A stretch of 64,000 nucleotides of DNA from Proteromonas lacertae (Eukaryota; Sar; Bigyra; Opalinata; Proteromonadidae), in assembly GCA_002245135.1 (NCBI GenBank), contig NGBS01000004.1, positions 186,001-250,000 of the forward strand, in the 5' to 3' direction. The position numbers and the translations under genes were made by a program. The stretch's first letter is position 1. Each line of letters starts with the position of its first letter. The notes below the pieces were generated by a model. It was not told the DNA's origin. It was given only the letters and a program-made list of their open reading frames with translations, and did not search any database. Shown piece by piece: positions 1 through 14,718 of the stretch.

Positions 1-3000
1 ATCATTTCACCATAAATACCATCAATCACTGGAACATCGGGTAATGTCATATTAAACATATAAAATCTACCTTTTAATCTCTCAGGAATATCATTCTTAC
101 CACTTCCTGGATGATTAATTGCAGCTATATACTGTAATCCTTCAATTGTCTTCATATCGCCTCTTCTATCTTTATCTAAGAATGCAAACATATTCACTTC
201 TACTAATTGTCTTACTAATTCTAAGGTTGGTTGATCACCCCATTCATTAGGTTCAGGCATTGATAAATCATCCATAAATAATGTCATTTTTCTACCACCT
301 GGAGGTCCAAATGTTCTACCTCCTCTTTTATCTAATTCTGATTCAAAAGATGATTGGAATAATCCAGCTGTTGTTGCTGATGAGAAATTCATTCTCTTTA
401 CCATCATTGTGTCTGTTTCTACTTCTTCTAAAAACATCATACAAGTCGATGTCTTTGCTGTACCAGCACCACCTACTGTCATTGTTGGTTTATTCTTCTC
501 ATAGGAATGCTTTGATTAAAAACAATGATCTTGAACTATCAGCTGTTGGAACTAATAAAGTTGTATAATCAATATATGGTGTTTGTGGATATTCCCAAGG
601 TTCTGCTTTCCATAATTCCCAATCCATTGAATCTATATTGATATGATAATCATAGATCGTTTTAGCTGGATCGCCTTCTTTAGCTAATGGAGGCATTAAT
701 TTACTCTTTGTTCTTAAATATTCATCGAATTTTGTTCTATCTTCCAATTCTAATAATCCACCAACAGTCCAAGCTAATGCGAATAAAAACACTCTTTCTA
801 ATTCTTCTTTTAAATCATCAGTAGTTTGACTGAAATCACCATGCTGGATTAAGGATGATAATAATATACACATTGACTTGATTTTACCAACTCTACAGCA
901 TTTGATTGGTTCATTACATTTGGTTAATATAAATCTAAATGTTTCACCATATCTTGTTCCTTTATCTTGACCTATTATATTGGTGAAGAAATCATGCAAT
1001 ATTGGGCTATAATTCTCATTAATTGTCTTTAACCAAGCTTGAACAATTGGATACCAACCTAAATTACTTTCTGATACATAAATAATACCAGCTCTACTAA
1101 CAGTAGCAGGTGAAGCATTCTTTAAATTCTCAGCTTCAAACATAAGCTTGACATTATCAGTCATTGGAATACGATCACCATTAGCTAATGTTAATATCTT
1201 ATTATCATCTAATACAGAGTTCAAGTTTTCAATCCACAATGCATCAACTGGACCATCACAGATTAACCATCTTATATCTTTTCTTGTTCTATCATTATAT
1301 CTTTGCCATATTGAAGCAAATACACCATCTACCCATTCACCTGATAATCTATCAGTTTGACCAAACATTTCTTCAGCTAAAATAGCTTTTGGATTCATTC
1401 TTACATCTTTATGTGGAATACCTAAACTCAATGTTAATGCATCTTGTAAACTATCAATTGTGGCTGTTTTACCACTTCCAGCTGGACCAACTACCATTAT
1501 ACCATGTCTGACTAATACAGTTTCATATAATTGAACAATCTTAGCTACCCAAGGATCATGATGAATAAACTGCTTATTTTCAATTGCTTGTTTAATACAA
1601 TCTCTTAAATTACCAAAATCTTTAGCTGGTGGATCTCTACATCTTGGAAATAGATCTCTTAATAATGATAAGAACAATGGAACATCTTGTGCAACGAATT
1701 TAGATAAGTTCATATCTCGAAGTGTTCTCATTAATAACATATCTTCATCTTCTGCAGGATTATCACACTTTGTTTTACCAGCTGTTCTTAAAACAGATAA
1801 GATATTTCTTAAACCAAAATCATAATGTTTTTGTTTTGATAATTGTTCTTCACATAATCTATACAATACAGTGAATTTCTTGGATAAATCTGTAAAGTTT
1901 GTATAACCAACTGAACATAATTTCACTTTAATAATAATCTCTCTATCAGGTACCATCATAGCTACTGATCTGAACAAAGCTTTTAAGTTCTCAGGTAATT
2001 CTTGACGACCTTGATAACCAGGATTCATAGTTACAAAATAACCAACACTGTCTTTAAATGGAATAAGATGAGTTTCACCTGGGAAGTAGAATTGAGTAAC
2101 TTTCATCTTCTTTGCATTTGTCATAGCTAAGATCTGTTGTGCTGCAACTGATAATACTGGTAATTCAATACGATTAAATTCATCAAAACATCCCCATAAA
2201 CCACCTTGACATAAACCTTTGAATATCTTGGCTAAATCAGTATATCTCTGTTGATCAGTACAGTTTGTAACAACTACAAATAAACCTAAAGATCTTCCTA
2301 AATCTTTCACAGTTTCAGTCTTACCAGTACCAGCTGGACCTGCAGGAGCACCACCTAGATTCATACCTAATGCTTGAGATAATGTAATATAAGCTCTATC
2401 AGTTAAAGGTGTAACAACTAATCTTTCTTTACAACCTAAATACTCATAACGATATTTGAAACTAACATCACAGATTTGAATAACACAAGCTCCTTTTCCT
2501 AAGAAATCATCTTCATTGAATTTCCAATAGAATCTGACTTGTTTCATCCATTCAAAATCATTTGGACCACTGATTTTTCTTTCTTTATATAATCTAGACA
2601 TATCAGCAAATACATCTCTTTGATGTACTTGTATTGTAATTAATGTTTCTATCTTTGTTCTGTTCATTTTTGTTCCTAAATCAGTTAAACACCAAGATGA
2701 CATTTCTGATAAGATTGCCAATTGTTTCTTATTACAATCACTTACAGCTGTTTTATTCTGTTTAACAGTCAATAATGCTTCTTCACAATCAGCAGTCCAA
2801 CTTAATTGAATACCTAATAAAGCCAATTGACTGCATTGTTTATTCACGAAATCTTGTAAAGTCATATGACCAACATCAGATGCTGTTCTTACAGTTAATT
2901 TCTTCATTGTGTTTTGCATTGATAGTTCTAATACATTCAACCAATCTTCAATATTACCTTCAGCTGTAACTGTATCATACAATGAAATAACTTCTTCAGC

Positions 3001-6000
3001 ATCACCAAATAACTGTTTGATTTGTAAGATTTTGGATTTCTCTTTTTTATCATGCACAACTCTATCAATTGCATCAAATATTTTTTCATAATATGGTTGA
3101 ATACTTAATGGATCAGAACCTTGTGATAATATTTGAAGTAATACAGGATTTGATACAAAATAGAATCTTGGGAATTTTCCTCTCTTTTGTTCTAAATAGC
3201 CTTCTAATGACTTTTGGCATTTTTCTAATTCAACATGTAATAATGGTAAAGAATTCTTTAATAACTCATTACTACAACATTGAACCACGATCTGAGTTTC
3301 TTCAGCTTTTGCCATTAACTTAGACCAATCTTTATCCACTTTCATAAACTTCTTAGCTTCAATTGGCATTTGCCTAGCTATATCACCACCTGTAAATACA
3401 CTTTCTAATGAAGTCCACATCATTTGTACTTTAATCCATGAATTCAATATTTCAGCTGTTTCTGATAACTGAACTAACTTCATAGATGCATGTTCTTTGA
3501 ATGGACCAACATGCTTCATTGATAACATTGTCTGTAAACTCATTATGGAATCTTCGAGATCTTCTAATACTTGACCATATCCTTTTAATATAGATATTTT
3601 TCTATTCTTCCAAGGTGTAAATTGTAATACATAACTTGCCCATTTATCTTTACATTCACTCAATTTATTTTCAATTTCTAATTGTTTATCAGCACTATCT
3701 GCAATTTCTTCTAAATCGTCTTTGAATTGTAAGATATTTGCATCTAATAACACCTTCAATTTGAAGTTTGGTTCACCATCAACAGTTAATTTTGTACCTG
3801 TAATATCTTGAATAGCTTCCCAATGTCTTGGTTTCATTGATTCTTTACTCAATTCCTGTAATAATGGTAATACTTCTAAGAAATCAGTTATCTTCTGTCT
3901 TAATTCTCTATAAGCATCCCATTCTCTTAACTTATGTGGTAAACTTCTACATCTTTTATCAAATGATTCAATTGTAGTTGTCATATTGGCAATATCACTG
4001 ATTACATCATTCCAATTGATTCTATTGTATTGATCAATAGTTTCAACTACATCACGATATAATGTGTATAACTGATCTAATAATGTAATTTCTTTTCTTG
4101 TCTTTGTTAATTCTGGATAATCAACTGGTTTTAATGCAAATAATTCTTCTCCTCCTCTGTACTGTTCTAATTTCTTCTCTTTTATATCACATTCATTCTT
4201 AAATCTTCTTAATGAATCTAAAGCTTCTTTTGGTGTTATACCTTCTCTTGTTGGACCATGAACTAAATAATCATTTCTAAATGCAATAATATCAGCTTGG
4301 AACTGTTTAATATCAGCGATTAATTGACGTTTATAACCACCTTGGATTTGATTCAATTGATCAGCTATTTCATCAGAATATTCTATCAATTTCTTCCATT
4401 GACTTCTTATAACGGATCTTTGATCCATTTCTTCTTTTGTCATATAACCAGCTGGTAAATAGATTTCAATCATTTGATATAAGTCAAGTATTGGATTAAT
4501 AATCATTTCTATTGAAGATTCTTTTTCTCTCACTTCTTTTAATAATTCCATTACATATCTTAATGAATCTAAACTATCTACTTTTCTTCCTAACTTTGTA
4601 GTTGTTGATTTAATATAATCCAATAACTCAGTCATTTGACTTCTAGCTTGTTCATGTAAATTAGATGAATATAATATCTTCCACTGTCTACATTCATTCT
4701 TCAACTGTAATTTCAAGTTCTTTGTATTTAAATATAATGCTCCAATATTATGCATTGGTGTAATTGCATCAATCTCTTGTTCAATTGATAAGAATCTTCT
4801 CAATTCTTTCTCAAAGTCTTCTAAAGTGGGATTTTTAGTTAAAAATCTCTTATAAGCACCTTCTTTTGAATCTTTCCATAAATAATCATATTTCTTAAAT
4901 GTACTTAAATATTCAGATACCATATTCTTTGTACCATGAAATCCACCAGTTAATAACAAGCAAACTTGAACAATTTCTTTATCTTGACCAATTCTATTAA
5001 AGAATGGTACTTTTTGATCTTCTTCTACATCAGATTGATCCCAATCCCATACTTCTTGAGTAGCTCTTAATACAGCAATTGCAGCTTTATTCACTGTTCT
5101 TTGTATATCATCAACTGTTGGGAATAATCTAACTGATGGTACTGCTAATTGTACATCCACTTCAAAGAATGGTCTTTCTAAGAATAAAAATCCAGCACCA
5201 CTTTTAGAACACATTCTTTTCTTGATTGCATATAATGATTCTTTAGTTGCTTGTAATAATGATCTATACATTAATCCATTATAATGTTTAGTAACTCTAA
5301 TAATTTCTTGCTCAGAAACTGGTTCGATTGATGGATCAACAACTTTAAAACTTTTGACTAATGATAATAAATCAGATAATGCTGTTTCAATTTCTACATT
5401 CTTTGATTGTAAGAATAATGTCTTTTCATTCACATATATTTCCTGTTTTCTTACGAATTCATCTAATGTGTAAGATTCATTAGCTGGTAAATACACTAAC
5501 GACTGCTTACTAACAATCTTTAAGTTCTTCTCAATTCTATTCTCAGTGATATCATTGATAGTGGATATTAATTCTTCTAATCTTTTCAATGCATTTGTTA
5601 CAGTCACTTTATATGCATCAATATTCATTGAAGTCCATGTTAAAGTTAACATTCCTGGCTTTAACTTCATCTCAATATCATCTAAACATGGCTTTAATAG
5701 TTTCTCTGTAATTGGTAATACCATTTCTAATATTCTATCATAGTCATTTAATATATATGTTAATTCATCAAAATATCTCTTAAACTTATCTTCTTGTAAC
5801 ATAATAATTCTAGCATTCTCTGGTATTTGAATTCCCATTCTTGTTAAACACTTTGCTTCACGTATTAATTGGAATATTTCACTATCAAAGTTTACATATA
5901 ATTGGCATGTTTCTGGGTGTTTAACTATCAAAGTGGCGGTTAATCCTGCTGTAGCTTTATTTATACTATTACACCAAGCTTCATACCATAAATATTCAAA

Positions 6001-7956
6001 TGCAACTAGCGTTCTAGCGATTTTATTGTATAATTTCACTATTTTCTTAGATTCTTTACTACTTAATACAGTTGTATTAGATTCAAATTTTCTCATTGGA
6101 TCTTCAATTCTTTTTAACAAATGCCTACTCCACATTATATTGCCAGCTACAGGAGGCATAAATCTAGAAACAGGTGGATTAGATTTGAATTTTTCATACA
6201 ATTCTTGAACATTCTGTAACTCCAAACCATAATTATGAAAGATTACAGAGAATTTTGAATCTAAATCATTCTTTAACGACTCTCTTTTTATAATACTTTG
6301 GAATTTTCTTAATAGATTCAAACTATTGTCAATACTGGTAATACTTTCAAATGATTCGTTAATAAATTGTTGTAATGACGCTTCTAAATCACATATTCTT
6401 ACATTAAACTGAACAAAATCTCTATCAAACTTGTTATTATGATAATCTAATAAATCATGTCTTTGTAACTTAAATTCTTCAATTATTCTAAAGAAATTGC
6501 TTAATAAATTATCTAATCCTTCTAATTTATGTTCTTCTAACGCTTTAAATTGTTGTATTGTAGAATACATATCAATTAATTTCACTAACCTTCTACAAAA
6601 TAAATCAAATTTACCAAATATCTGAGCTTCGCTAAAATCAAATTGTTTTCCTTTTGGTATTGCTAATAACTTCTCTTTAGTTATTTTGTACTGCTCTTGA
6701 TAACATTCATTCAACTTTAAACATTGCTCCATTCTATCAATTATCTTACCTGGTTCATCTTCCCATAATATATCATTATTATCACCATGTAATATATACT
6801 TCTTACAATTCGTAATCATCTGATTGGTTATTTTCATAAACAAATTAGTCATTCTTTCAGTTGTATTATAATATCTTGCAATGGTATGAATCATCTTTAT
6901 ACTGTTTAATAAAGATGGTAATGTTTCAATAATTGTACTAGGTTCATCATTATATAATGGTTCAATAAACTTATCTAAGGTTTGTAAATACTTTACATTA
7001 TCTTTTGCTTCATTAGTTGCTTCTGTTATGTTAATATCAATTTGTTTCCATCTTCTTAGTAATTGGTTAATTTCATGTTTTAATGGTCCTTCTAATGGAT
7101 TCTTCGAGGCTGCTGTCAAGGTACTTAATACAATTTTACATTCTTTTGTTCTTACTTGTTCCATAACTGATGATAATTTCTGCATTCTTTGTCTCCAATA
7201 TTCCAATTCTGTACTTGGTCCTGCATTACTGTCTTCACTAGTAGCAGTATAATCATCCAAATATTCCTCAGTCTGAGATATCCAATCATTGACTAAAGCT
7301 ACAAAGTGAGATAAAGTAGCACCTTCTGTTGACATTTGAACTGCAGTTTTTAATTCAATTTGAAATTGTTTATCTGGTTTTCTTAATTCCAAACCGGTTA
7401 ATAAACCATTCAACGAGTCTTTTATACAGTCTGCGAATCTGTCAATTTTGTATAAGAAATCTTGAACTTGGATCTGGATCACAACTTCCCCAAGTTTCTT
7501 TTGCATCAAATAATGGTTTATAGAATGTACTGATTTCATTCTTTAAGGTTTGTAATGGATTTGCATCAACTATACCGTATAATATAGCATCATCATCAGC
7601 TACTGTTGTATCTAACTCTTTTGTTGGATATTTGTCATTTCTTAAGAAATAAACTGCTGTTGATTTTATCTTACACTCTGTTCCAACTGTAGCAAATAAT
7701 TCTGGTAATGGGGGTTCAGCATCCTAATTATAATATAATAAGCTAAAATATAATATACTGGATTATCTGGATCTGGTTCATACGTAGTTTGGTAATAATA
7801 AAATAATCTTGGAGGTCCAGTGCCTCTAATAAATCGATTTAGCTTAGCTAATGATTTTTCTTCTCTAAAAGCAGTTTCTACCATACCTTCGTCATTTATA
7901 CCTAGCAAAGAGTCTACTTTCTGAATCATCCATCTTTGCCGTGCTTGAAAAGCCAT
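1..7956 (-). CDS. Axonemal outer-arm dynein heavy chain (gamma/DNAH5-DNAH8 type), 5' part, truncated by window edge
   Basis: This is the motor subunit of the outer dynein arm, which slides axonemal doublets using ATP. Exon 1 is 7759-7956 and the intron is 7724-7758 (35 nt). The rest runs off the left edge inside AAA3, so AAA4-AAA6, stalk and microtubule-binding domain are missing. The long N-terminal tail and linker precede AAA1. The AAA1 P-loop GPAGTGKTET is near 2320-2345, followed by Walker B CFDEFNRI. The AAA2 P-loop GPAGSGKTAT is near 1460-1485, followed by WIENLNSVLDDNK. The AAA3 P-loop GGAGTAKTST is near 450-475, followed by FMDDLSMPEPNEWGDQP. AAA1 context (WGCFDEFNRIELPVLSVAAQQ, split here) and the tail block before the linker best match the DNAH5/8 group by eye. 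The frame breaks by +1 twice, near 7442 and near 499; each upstream frame ends at TGA. Family assignment is certain, the subgroup is likely, and intactness is unproven. Confidence 0.93.
499..501 (-). other. +1 reading-frame break at a TGA in the dynein gene, between AAA2 and AAA3
   Basis: The frame carrying AAA2 ends at this TGA (context CTA TGA G on the coding strand). The frame carrying the AAA3 P-loop is +1 relative to it. Skipping one base at the TGA gives KAFL then EKNKPTMTVGGAGTAKT, which matches dynein spacing from the VPTxDxxR block to the P-loop with no gap. No GT...AG interval of the right length modulo 3 removes the break without deleting conserved residues. It could be a real frameshift site, a mutation or a one-base assembly error. 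Confidence 0.75.
7442..7444 (-). other. +1 reading-frame break at a TGA in the dynein tail
   Basis: The frame spliced to exon 1 runs through KETWGS and ends at this TGA (AAT TGA C). The main open frame is +1 and reads DFLYKIDRFADC across the same place. Skipping one base at the TGA gives FLIQN then DRFADC, also dynein-like. A GGGG run about 50 bases upstream is an alternative site for a one-base sequencing error. Introns of 19 or 25 nt could be drawn but would leave too short a spacer after the conserved WG. Confidence 0.65.
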
Positions 7957-8188
7957 AAAATAGTGTTTTTCAAATAATAACGAAAAAAATGATCAAACTT
8001 TGGCTTGATTTTATATTCAAAAATATTCTATGATGTAGTGTGTATTTACATTTGAAAATAAGAAATAATCATTACTATGACTGTAAATATTTCAATGCAT
8101 AAGAAAGAGTAAGTAGCCATTATAGAATATCCAAAAACAAAAAAATATATTCGTTTCAAAAGTCATTTGCTTCTTTTTTTCTCGATTT
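7957..8188. promoter_or_regulatory. Shared upstream region of the divergent dynein and PGM2 genes
   Basis: The two start codons face away from each other across about 230 AT-rich bases, so both promoters should lie here. It contains homopolymeric A and T runs directly upstream of both ATGs. I see no recognisable promoter motif. Confidence 0.4.
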
Positions 8189-10018
8189 ATGGCTGATATT
8201 ATAGATACTGCAAATAACTACATTACTTGGGATCCTATTCCCGAATCTGCTGAAGAGATTAAACAACTGGTAGAGAAGAAGGACTTGGATGAGTTAAAGA
8301 ATATACTAGGAACACGTATAGAATTTGGCACAGCTGGTATATTATTTTTTTTTATTTTAAGGTTTGAGAGGTAAAATGGCAGCTGGTTACAAATACATTA
8401 ATGGTTTGACAGTTTTGCAAACTACACAAGTATTAGTTTATTTATATTAAAATAGGGTCTTGTTGCATATATAATAGAAAAATTTGGATTGGTTGAATGT
8501 ATTAAAAGAGGTGTTGTGATTGGATATGATCATCGTGAATATGGACCAATATCCTCAGAAAAACTAGCTTTAATTGCTACAGCTGTCTTCATGTCAAAAG
8601 GAATTCCAGTCAGGTTATACAATCAAGTAGTCTGCACACCCTTAGTACCTTTTGGTATATTACATTACAACTGTATATGTGGTATAATGATGACTGCATC
8701 TCATAATCCCCAAAAAGATAATGGATATAAATTGTATTACTATAACGGCAGTCAGATCATCTCACCAGTAGATGCAGATATATCTGCATTAATTCCAAAG
8801 AACTTAGAACCATGGATCAACTACGAATGGCAAAAAGTAAGAGAAAATGAGTTATATATAAACTGTACAGATGAAACAATTGATGCTTATATTAGCAAAA
8901 TCAAAGATTCATTGTGTTATAGATTCGATCAAAACTCTGTAGATCCATTACCTATTGTATATACAGCAATGCATGGAGTAGGTACAAAATTTATGTTAAA
9001 AGCATTTGCATCCTTCAATATTCCATCACCATTACTTGTAACTGAACAGATTGATCCTGATCCTTTATTCCCTACAGTGAAATACCCAAATCCTGAAGAA
9101 GGTGAATCTGCATTTCATTTATCTATTGATTTTGCTGATAAACATCATATACCCTTTGTAATTGCCAATGATCCTGATGCTGATCGATTCGCTATAGCTG
9201 AAAAGATAGATAATAAGTGGAAAATCTATCATGGAAATAGTATTGGTATTCTATTCGCTGATTGGATGTTAAATCAATGGAGAAAACATAATCCCAATGG
9301 AAATATTAGTAAAGTAGCAATGGTAAACAGTACAGTGAGTAGTAAAATGATTAAAAAGATGGCAGAAACTGAAGGATTTCATTTTGAAGAAGTATTAACA
9401 GGTTTTAAATGGATTGGTAATAAAACTACAGAATTAAGAAATAATGGTTATACCGTGTTATTCTCATATGAAGAAGCTATTGGTTATTGTATTGGTGATA
9501 TTGTCCCAGATAAAGATGGGATTAGTGCAGCAGCTGTAATGGCTGAAATGTATAATGAATATAAACATAATGGTGAAACTATTAATGATCATCTTAATAA
9601 GTTATTTGAAAAATATGGTTATTATGTAAGTAATAATAGTTATGTATTTAATGATAATCCTGAGATGACTGTGAAATGTTTTGATAATATAAGAAATAAT
9701 GGTAAATACTTATTTGCTATGGGTGATTATATAATTCAGAATATTAGAGATTTGACTATTGGATTTGATAGTGCAACTGATAATCATAAACCTGTTTTAC
9801 CTGTTTCAAAGTCTACTCAAATGATTACTTTTCAATTTACTAATGGATGTACAATTACCTTAAGAACCAGTGGTACAGAACCAAAGATTAAATATTATAT
9901 TGATTATTATGATAGTAGTTATGAAAAAGCTAAAGCTGAAAGTGAAAAGATTGCCAATGCTTTGATTGATATTGTTATTTGTCCAGATCAATATGGTTTT
10001 AAACGTCGTGAAACTTAA
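8189..10018 (+). CDS. PGM2: PGM2-type phosphoglucomutase / phosphopentomutase
   Basis: It interconverts hexose (or pentose) 1- and 6(5)-phosphates through a phosphoserine intermediate in the cytosol. There are three exons: 8189-8336, 8362-8429 and 8456-10018, with introns of 25 and 26 nt, giving about 592 aa, the normal PGM2 length. Visible motifs are FGTAGLRGKM across the first junction, the active-site serine in TASHNPQKDNGYK, the metal loop DPDADR, the sugar-binding loop with GFKWIGNK and SYEEAIGY, and the C-terminal phosphate-binding RTSGTEPKIKYY. All catalytic elements look intact. The PGM2 versus PGM2L1 versus strict phosphopentomutase preference cannot be decided from sequence. It is divergent from the dynein gene and convergent with the next gene. 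Confidence 0.95.
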
Positions 10019-10136
10019 TTGTAAAGATGATTCTTTATTATAAATTATTATCATTCTTTTCTTGATAATATTTTTTTTATTTTTATTGTAAAAACCAATA
10101 ACAACATATAAAATAAAATTAAAATCCTAATTCTGA

Positions 10137-13100
10137 CTAATTCCATGCAGTTTTGGGTTTTAAAGGAGGAAGTTTTTCATCATCATCTTCAATTTGAGGT
10201 GGTGTTGGTATAAATGGATCATTCTCTGGTTGATTTACTCTTTCATCCACTTTCTTCTTTCTATTTTGATTTAATAATATAACATTATCATCTACTTCCT
10301 CTTTTTTCTTATCATCATTACTACTCAATCTCCTTCTCTTAATCTTGATTATTACTTTCTTTTTATTCCTATACATTCCATAAACTACAACTATTACCAA
10401 TAACACAAATAAAACTGATGATACTATTATTACTATATTCATCCACATTGGTAATTTGTTACAATTGGCTGGATTTGATGTATATTCTGATGGTTTTTCC
10501 ACCAATTCTATTGATTCTATATAATTCTGAGTATTGGATAAAGAGAGAATAAAAGTCTCATTTACTTCATTCATTACATTCACTGGACTAGAATATGTAT
10601 GTTTTGTTATTTCATCCATTCCTTCAAAATTCTCAGTTGAAGAATAGATATATTCATTGTCTGACAAGGATAAAAAGTGATGATTATCATTTTTATAATC
10701 AATCTCTATTCTAAGGTTATATATATTCTCTTCTTTCTTAGAGGATAAACTAAAAAATCTATCAAACACTTTATATATGTTGCTATTATCACTTGCATAT
10801 ATTAGACTCTTTTCATCTGAAACATCATCCAAATGAAACATCATATTTGAATAGCTTACTATACTATCATCACTATCTCCTTTAATAACAACTTTGGATG
10901 AAAAATATTCAACATTATCAGTTAAATTATCAATCATTAGAAAATGAGTATCATTAATATAAGTAAAAGTAATTTCAACTTGATCATATATTGATTCGTC
11001 TATTGATACTTTTGATAGACATTCTTCAAATGTGCATACTATATCATCTATTTTATCATAAAATTGACTTTTCTTTTTGTCTAAATTCACAAGTTCAATT
11101 ACTTTTTCTAAATAAGTATAACATGAATGAGTTTATACTTTTATCATCTTCATTAATTGTACAATAAGAATAAACATACTTAATTTCTGGTGTTTTATAT
11201 ATTGGATGTGAATAATTCTTATAAATGTATATAAACTGTGATTCAGTAATGAAAAATCCTCTATAAATACTGTTCAAGGACATATCACCTCTTCCAATAA
11301 ACTTAACATTATTCACAAGTTTTTCTTCATCATTACCATCTTCTTTATCTTCTCTCACCGAATAAAGAAGTCTATTATTTGAATTGAAACATTGATTAGA
11401 CAAAAATCTATTCATTTCAATAAACTGATTATGCGATTTTGTTTGATAATTCTCAATAATTTTTGATATATTTGTAGTTATTAAGCTGTAAGCTATAAAC
11501 AATACATTAATTATTATAACTATAATATATACATATCTTAGGATAACGAATATATATATTTAATATCAACGATTCTAGCCAGTAATAATAATCAGAACCA
11601 TATTTATCTACACAATAAATGCCATTATTATCAACTGAAATAGTAAAACATTTGTTTATGGTTGTTGGACCAATAAGATATGTTGAGTCTTTTTTATTCA
11701 TAAACTGTGTAATATTTTCTACTTCAATATCTAAATATGACTCATTTGTTGTTATTAAATAATAATAACCAGGAGTAATGCCAGAATATACTTCATTAGT
11801 ATTATTCACTTTATATTTACCAAATGTATGTGATAATAGCTGTTTAGACTTTAATTTCAACTTGCATAACACATTGTTGTTAATAATGTCGTTATATTTC
11901 ATTGCAGTAAGTTGAAATGATATTACATCAGATTCTATTTTCACCATTTTCTTCTGAACGCTTAAATGTAAAGTGAAAGGAAATATATAAACACTAGAAG
12001 CAATGTATTTTTCTAATTCTTTACATATTATTTCTTCATTATATTGATATTCATTATAATCTTCACTACATCCTACTTTTTGAAGTGTTGAATTTGATAA
12101 TAGATAAGTAGATTTGTCTTTATCAAATGATGATACAATGATTTCTTGTGAAAATGTTTCTATCTTGTAAATAAGCTTAAATACATCATAATCATCATCA
12201 TCATCATTAGTTTTTATTATTTTTATCACTGTAAATGTAGAATCATTCAACATACAATAATACCTCGTTTTTGATTTTTTGTTTTGTTCAACAGGTGTAA
12301 AATATCCATCAAAATGATTGTTTCTTAAAATATTATCTTTATATTCCTCTAATTGTGTTTTGAGATTATCTATAAACTGAGTATAGGACGTATAGGATGA
12401 TTTTAAACTGAATGGGTAAGTTTTTATCATATTATTATCTGAGTTTCTTTCATACAATGTATCAATACTACTACCATTTAAATAGTAATAGTTATTCTGA
12501 ACAAAACTGTAATTGTTTCTTTTATTCAATTCCAATAAAGGAAAATCTATTGCTATATTCTTTTCCTTATGAAATACATTAACTAAGAAAATATTGTTGA
12601 TAAAAAGTTTCATATATTCATTGTCCATTAAATAGAATGAAGCTTCTGTTGGTATTGATTGGAAATAGATTGTTTTAAGATTAACTAATTCATTGCTTAT
12701 TATGGAAGAATCTAAATATACATAAAACACTATTAATACTTAATCTTTTTAATATCTGAATAGGAGATGTATTTAATATAATTTCTGTGGGTTTAATTGT
12801 TATATCAATATTTAACTTAAACTCTGATTTACAATACTTTCTATACAAAAACTCACATATATTCTCTAAATCTCTATACATCAAAATAATACATTTATTT
12901 ATACTGACAACTGTAAAAATAAGATGATAAATGACATAGAGATATATCTGAATCATATAATCTGGCTGATTCTGATATTATATACCCAGATAATTCATTA
13001 TTCAAACCATTAATTGTTATTTCTCTACTACAATCATCATGATTTGATTTGATTCTACTTCTAGTTATATTATAATAATGTCTACTATATAATAATGTTT

Positions 13101-14476
13101 CATTTATTGTTTTTACTATTTTTACATAGAAATTATTTGTCAGAAACAACCCTATATATCCATAATCCTTAGAATATTCTTCATATTTTGATCCAATATC
13201 AATTTCAGTATTATCACTATCTGGAAAATAGTATATTGGAATATCAGGTGCAATTGTTGATGGTATAACCGAATTCTTTTCTAATTTTTCATATTTATTA
13301 GATAAATCTTTCAACAAACCTTTATTAAACTCATCAATATGATTTTTTAGTTTCTCCTTTGCATTGCTTACTTTATCATACATTTGAACTTCAAATCCTG
13401 TAGAAAACACACTCAATAGTGATCCAAAATCATAATGAAATGAACAAAATCCTGAATTTTCCTTTGTAGACATTTTTATACATGTTAAATTATAAGACTG
13501 GCTAATATACACAGAATATTCATCTATAGAGGATAAACATTTAATGAATAGATACAATTCACTTTTATATCAATAAGTTCTTCATTTTCATATATATAAC
13601 TATTGTCATTGTATATTCTATATATTTCTTTGTTAAAAATTCCATTTAACGGAAATGAAGATGATAAAATATTCAATGATTCTGTAGAATAAAAATGAAG
13701 ATCTTCATTCTGAATCAACCTATTACAAGTCGATATTGCTATATATATAACAATGTAGATATATATATATATACTATTTTGATTGTAATTTGACAATAAC
13801 AATTTAGTAAGCTTATTATCCTTCTCATTCTTTATATAATAATAGAAAGTATTTCCATCCCATTCAATTGAGTTAATTGTATTTGATTCAACTAATTTAT
13901 CTACATATTTGCTCACTGCAGTACAGAATTCTTTAATTTCTCTATATTGATGATTATTAGATATGTATTTGATATACTTATAATTGTAGACATGATTTGT
14001 TTGAGGTAAATTCATACATTTTTCTGATTTGAATATTTCTATCTCTTTCTCTGAAAATCCCCATAAACTTTCTTCCATCAGTAAGTTTATTACATTAGCA
14101 TGCATCAATGATTTGTTATATGAATTAGTCAGGAAAGGTGCGTCAGTTAAAAAACATAATTTCATTATATTTGTATTGACATCATTTTCAAAAAATATAA
14201 TTTCACATAACATGGTACTATTGTATATAAATAATAGAGGATTTGTATCTTTCGATAATCCATATCCAACAGGAATAATCTCGCCATAATCATCAATCAT
14301 CCTTTCTATTGACATTTTATCATTAATAACATTTCGATTTACACAACATTTATCTTTTATACTTCTTAGTGACGATAAATTGGCACATGTAAAACAATCT
14401 ATAATATATTAATTATAATAATACTTATAGTTAATAAAACGTAAAATATAATGGAGTTATGGCATATTAAATACAT
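10137..14476 (-). CDS. Large type I membrane protein of unknown function (seven exons)
   Basis: I do not recognise the family. Exons join in frame by six GTAT...TAG introns: 14399-14424, 13524-13555, 12874-12904, 12712-12739, 11493-11532 and 11108-11138 (26-40 nt). They give about 1383 aa ending at TAG. Exon 1 is only 52 nt and supplies a plausible signal peptide (start MYLICHNSIIFYVLLT). Cysteine-containing, Asn/Tyr/Ser-rich sequence follows for over 1200 residues without recognisable repeats. Near the C-terminus there is one strong transmembrane helix (IVIIVSSVLFVLLVIVVVYG, around 10380-10445), then a basic stop-transfer stretch and a cytosolic tail rich in acidic and proline residues ending in KTAWN. 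It is probably a surface protein. The exon structure is well supported by frame arithmetic; the function is not known. Confidence 0.75.
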
Positions 14477-14718
14477 AAAAGAAAAAAGAAAAATTAAAAA
14501 ATTGGGTGTATCAAAAATTTTGGTATAAAAAATCAAAATTCTTTCTTAATTTAAATATTCATAAACTATACATATCTTAATAAAAAAACATGTTAGGCTT
14601 TATAAGCTATGCTATTTATATAACTTTACAAACATAAAAAAAGTATTTGTAAAAGAATAACATAAAACAGAATTAATTAATAAGAAGATATAATAATATT
14701 ATAACAAAAACACTAATA

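Noticed and set aside
11094-11110. TGA frame break in the type I membrane protein, read first as another +1 shift
   Set aside because: A normal 31-nt intron (11108-11138, GTATAA...TTTAG) joins the frames without it.
12185-12215. Trinucleotide repeat (CAT/GAT) as a regulatory element
   Set aside because: It lies inside an exon and codes for an Asp run, common in this low-complexity proteome.
12690-12740. CAA TGA A apparent +1 shift
   Set aside because: A 28-nt GTATTAAT...TTTAG intron (12712-12739) explains it.
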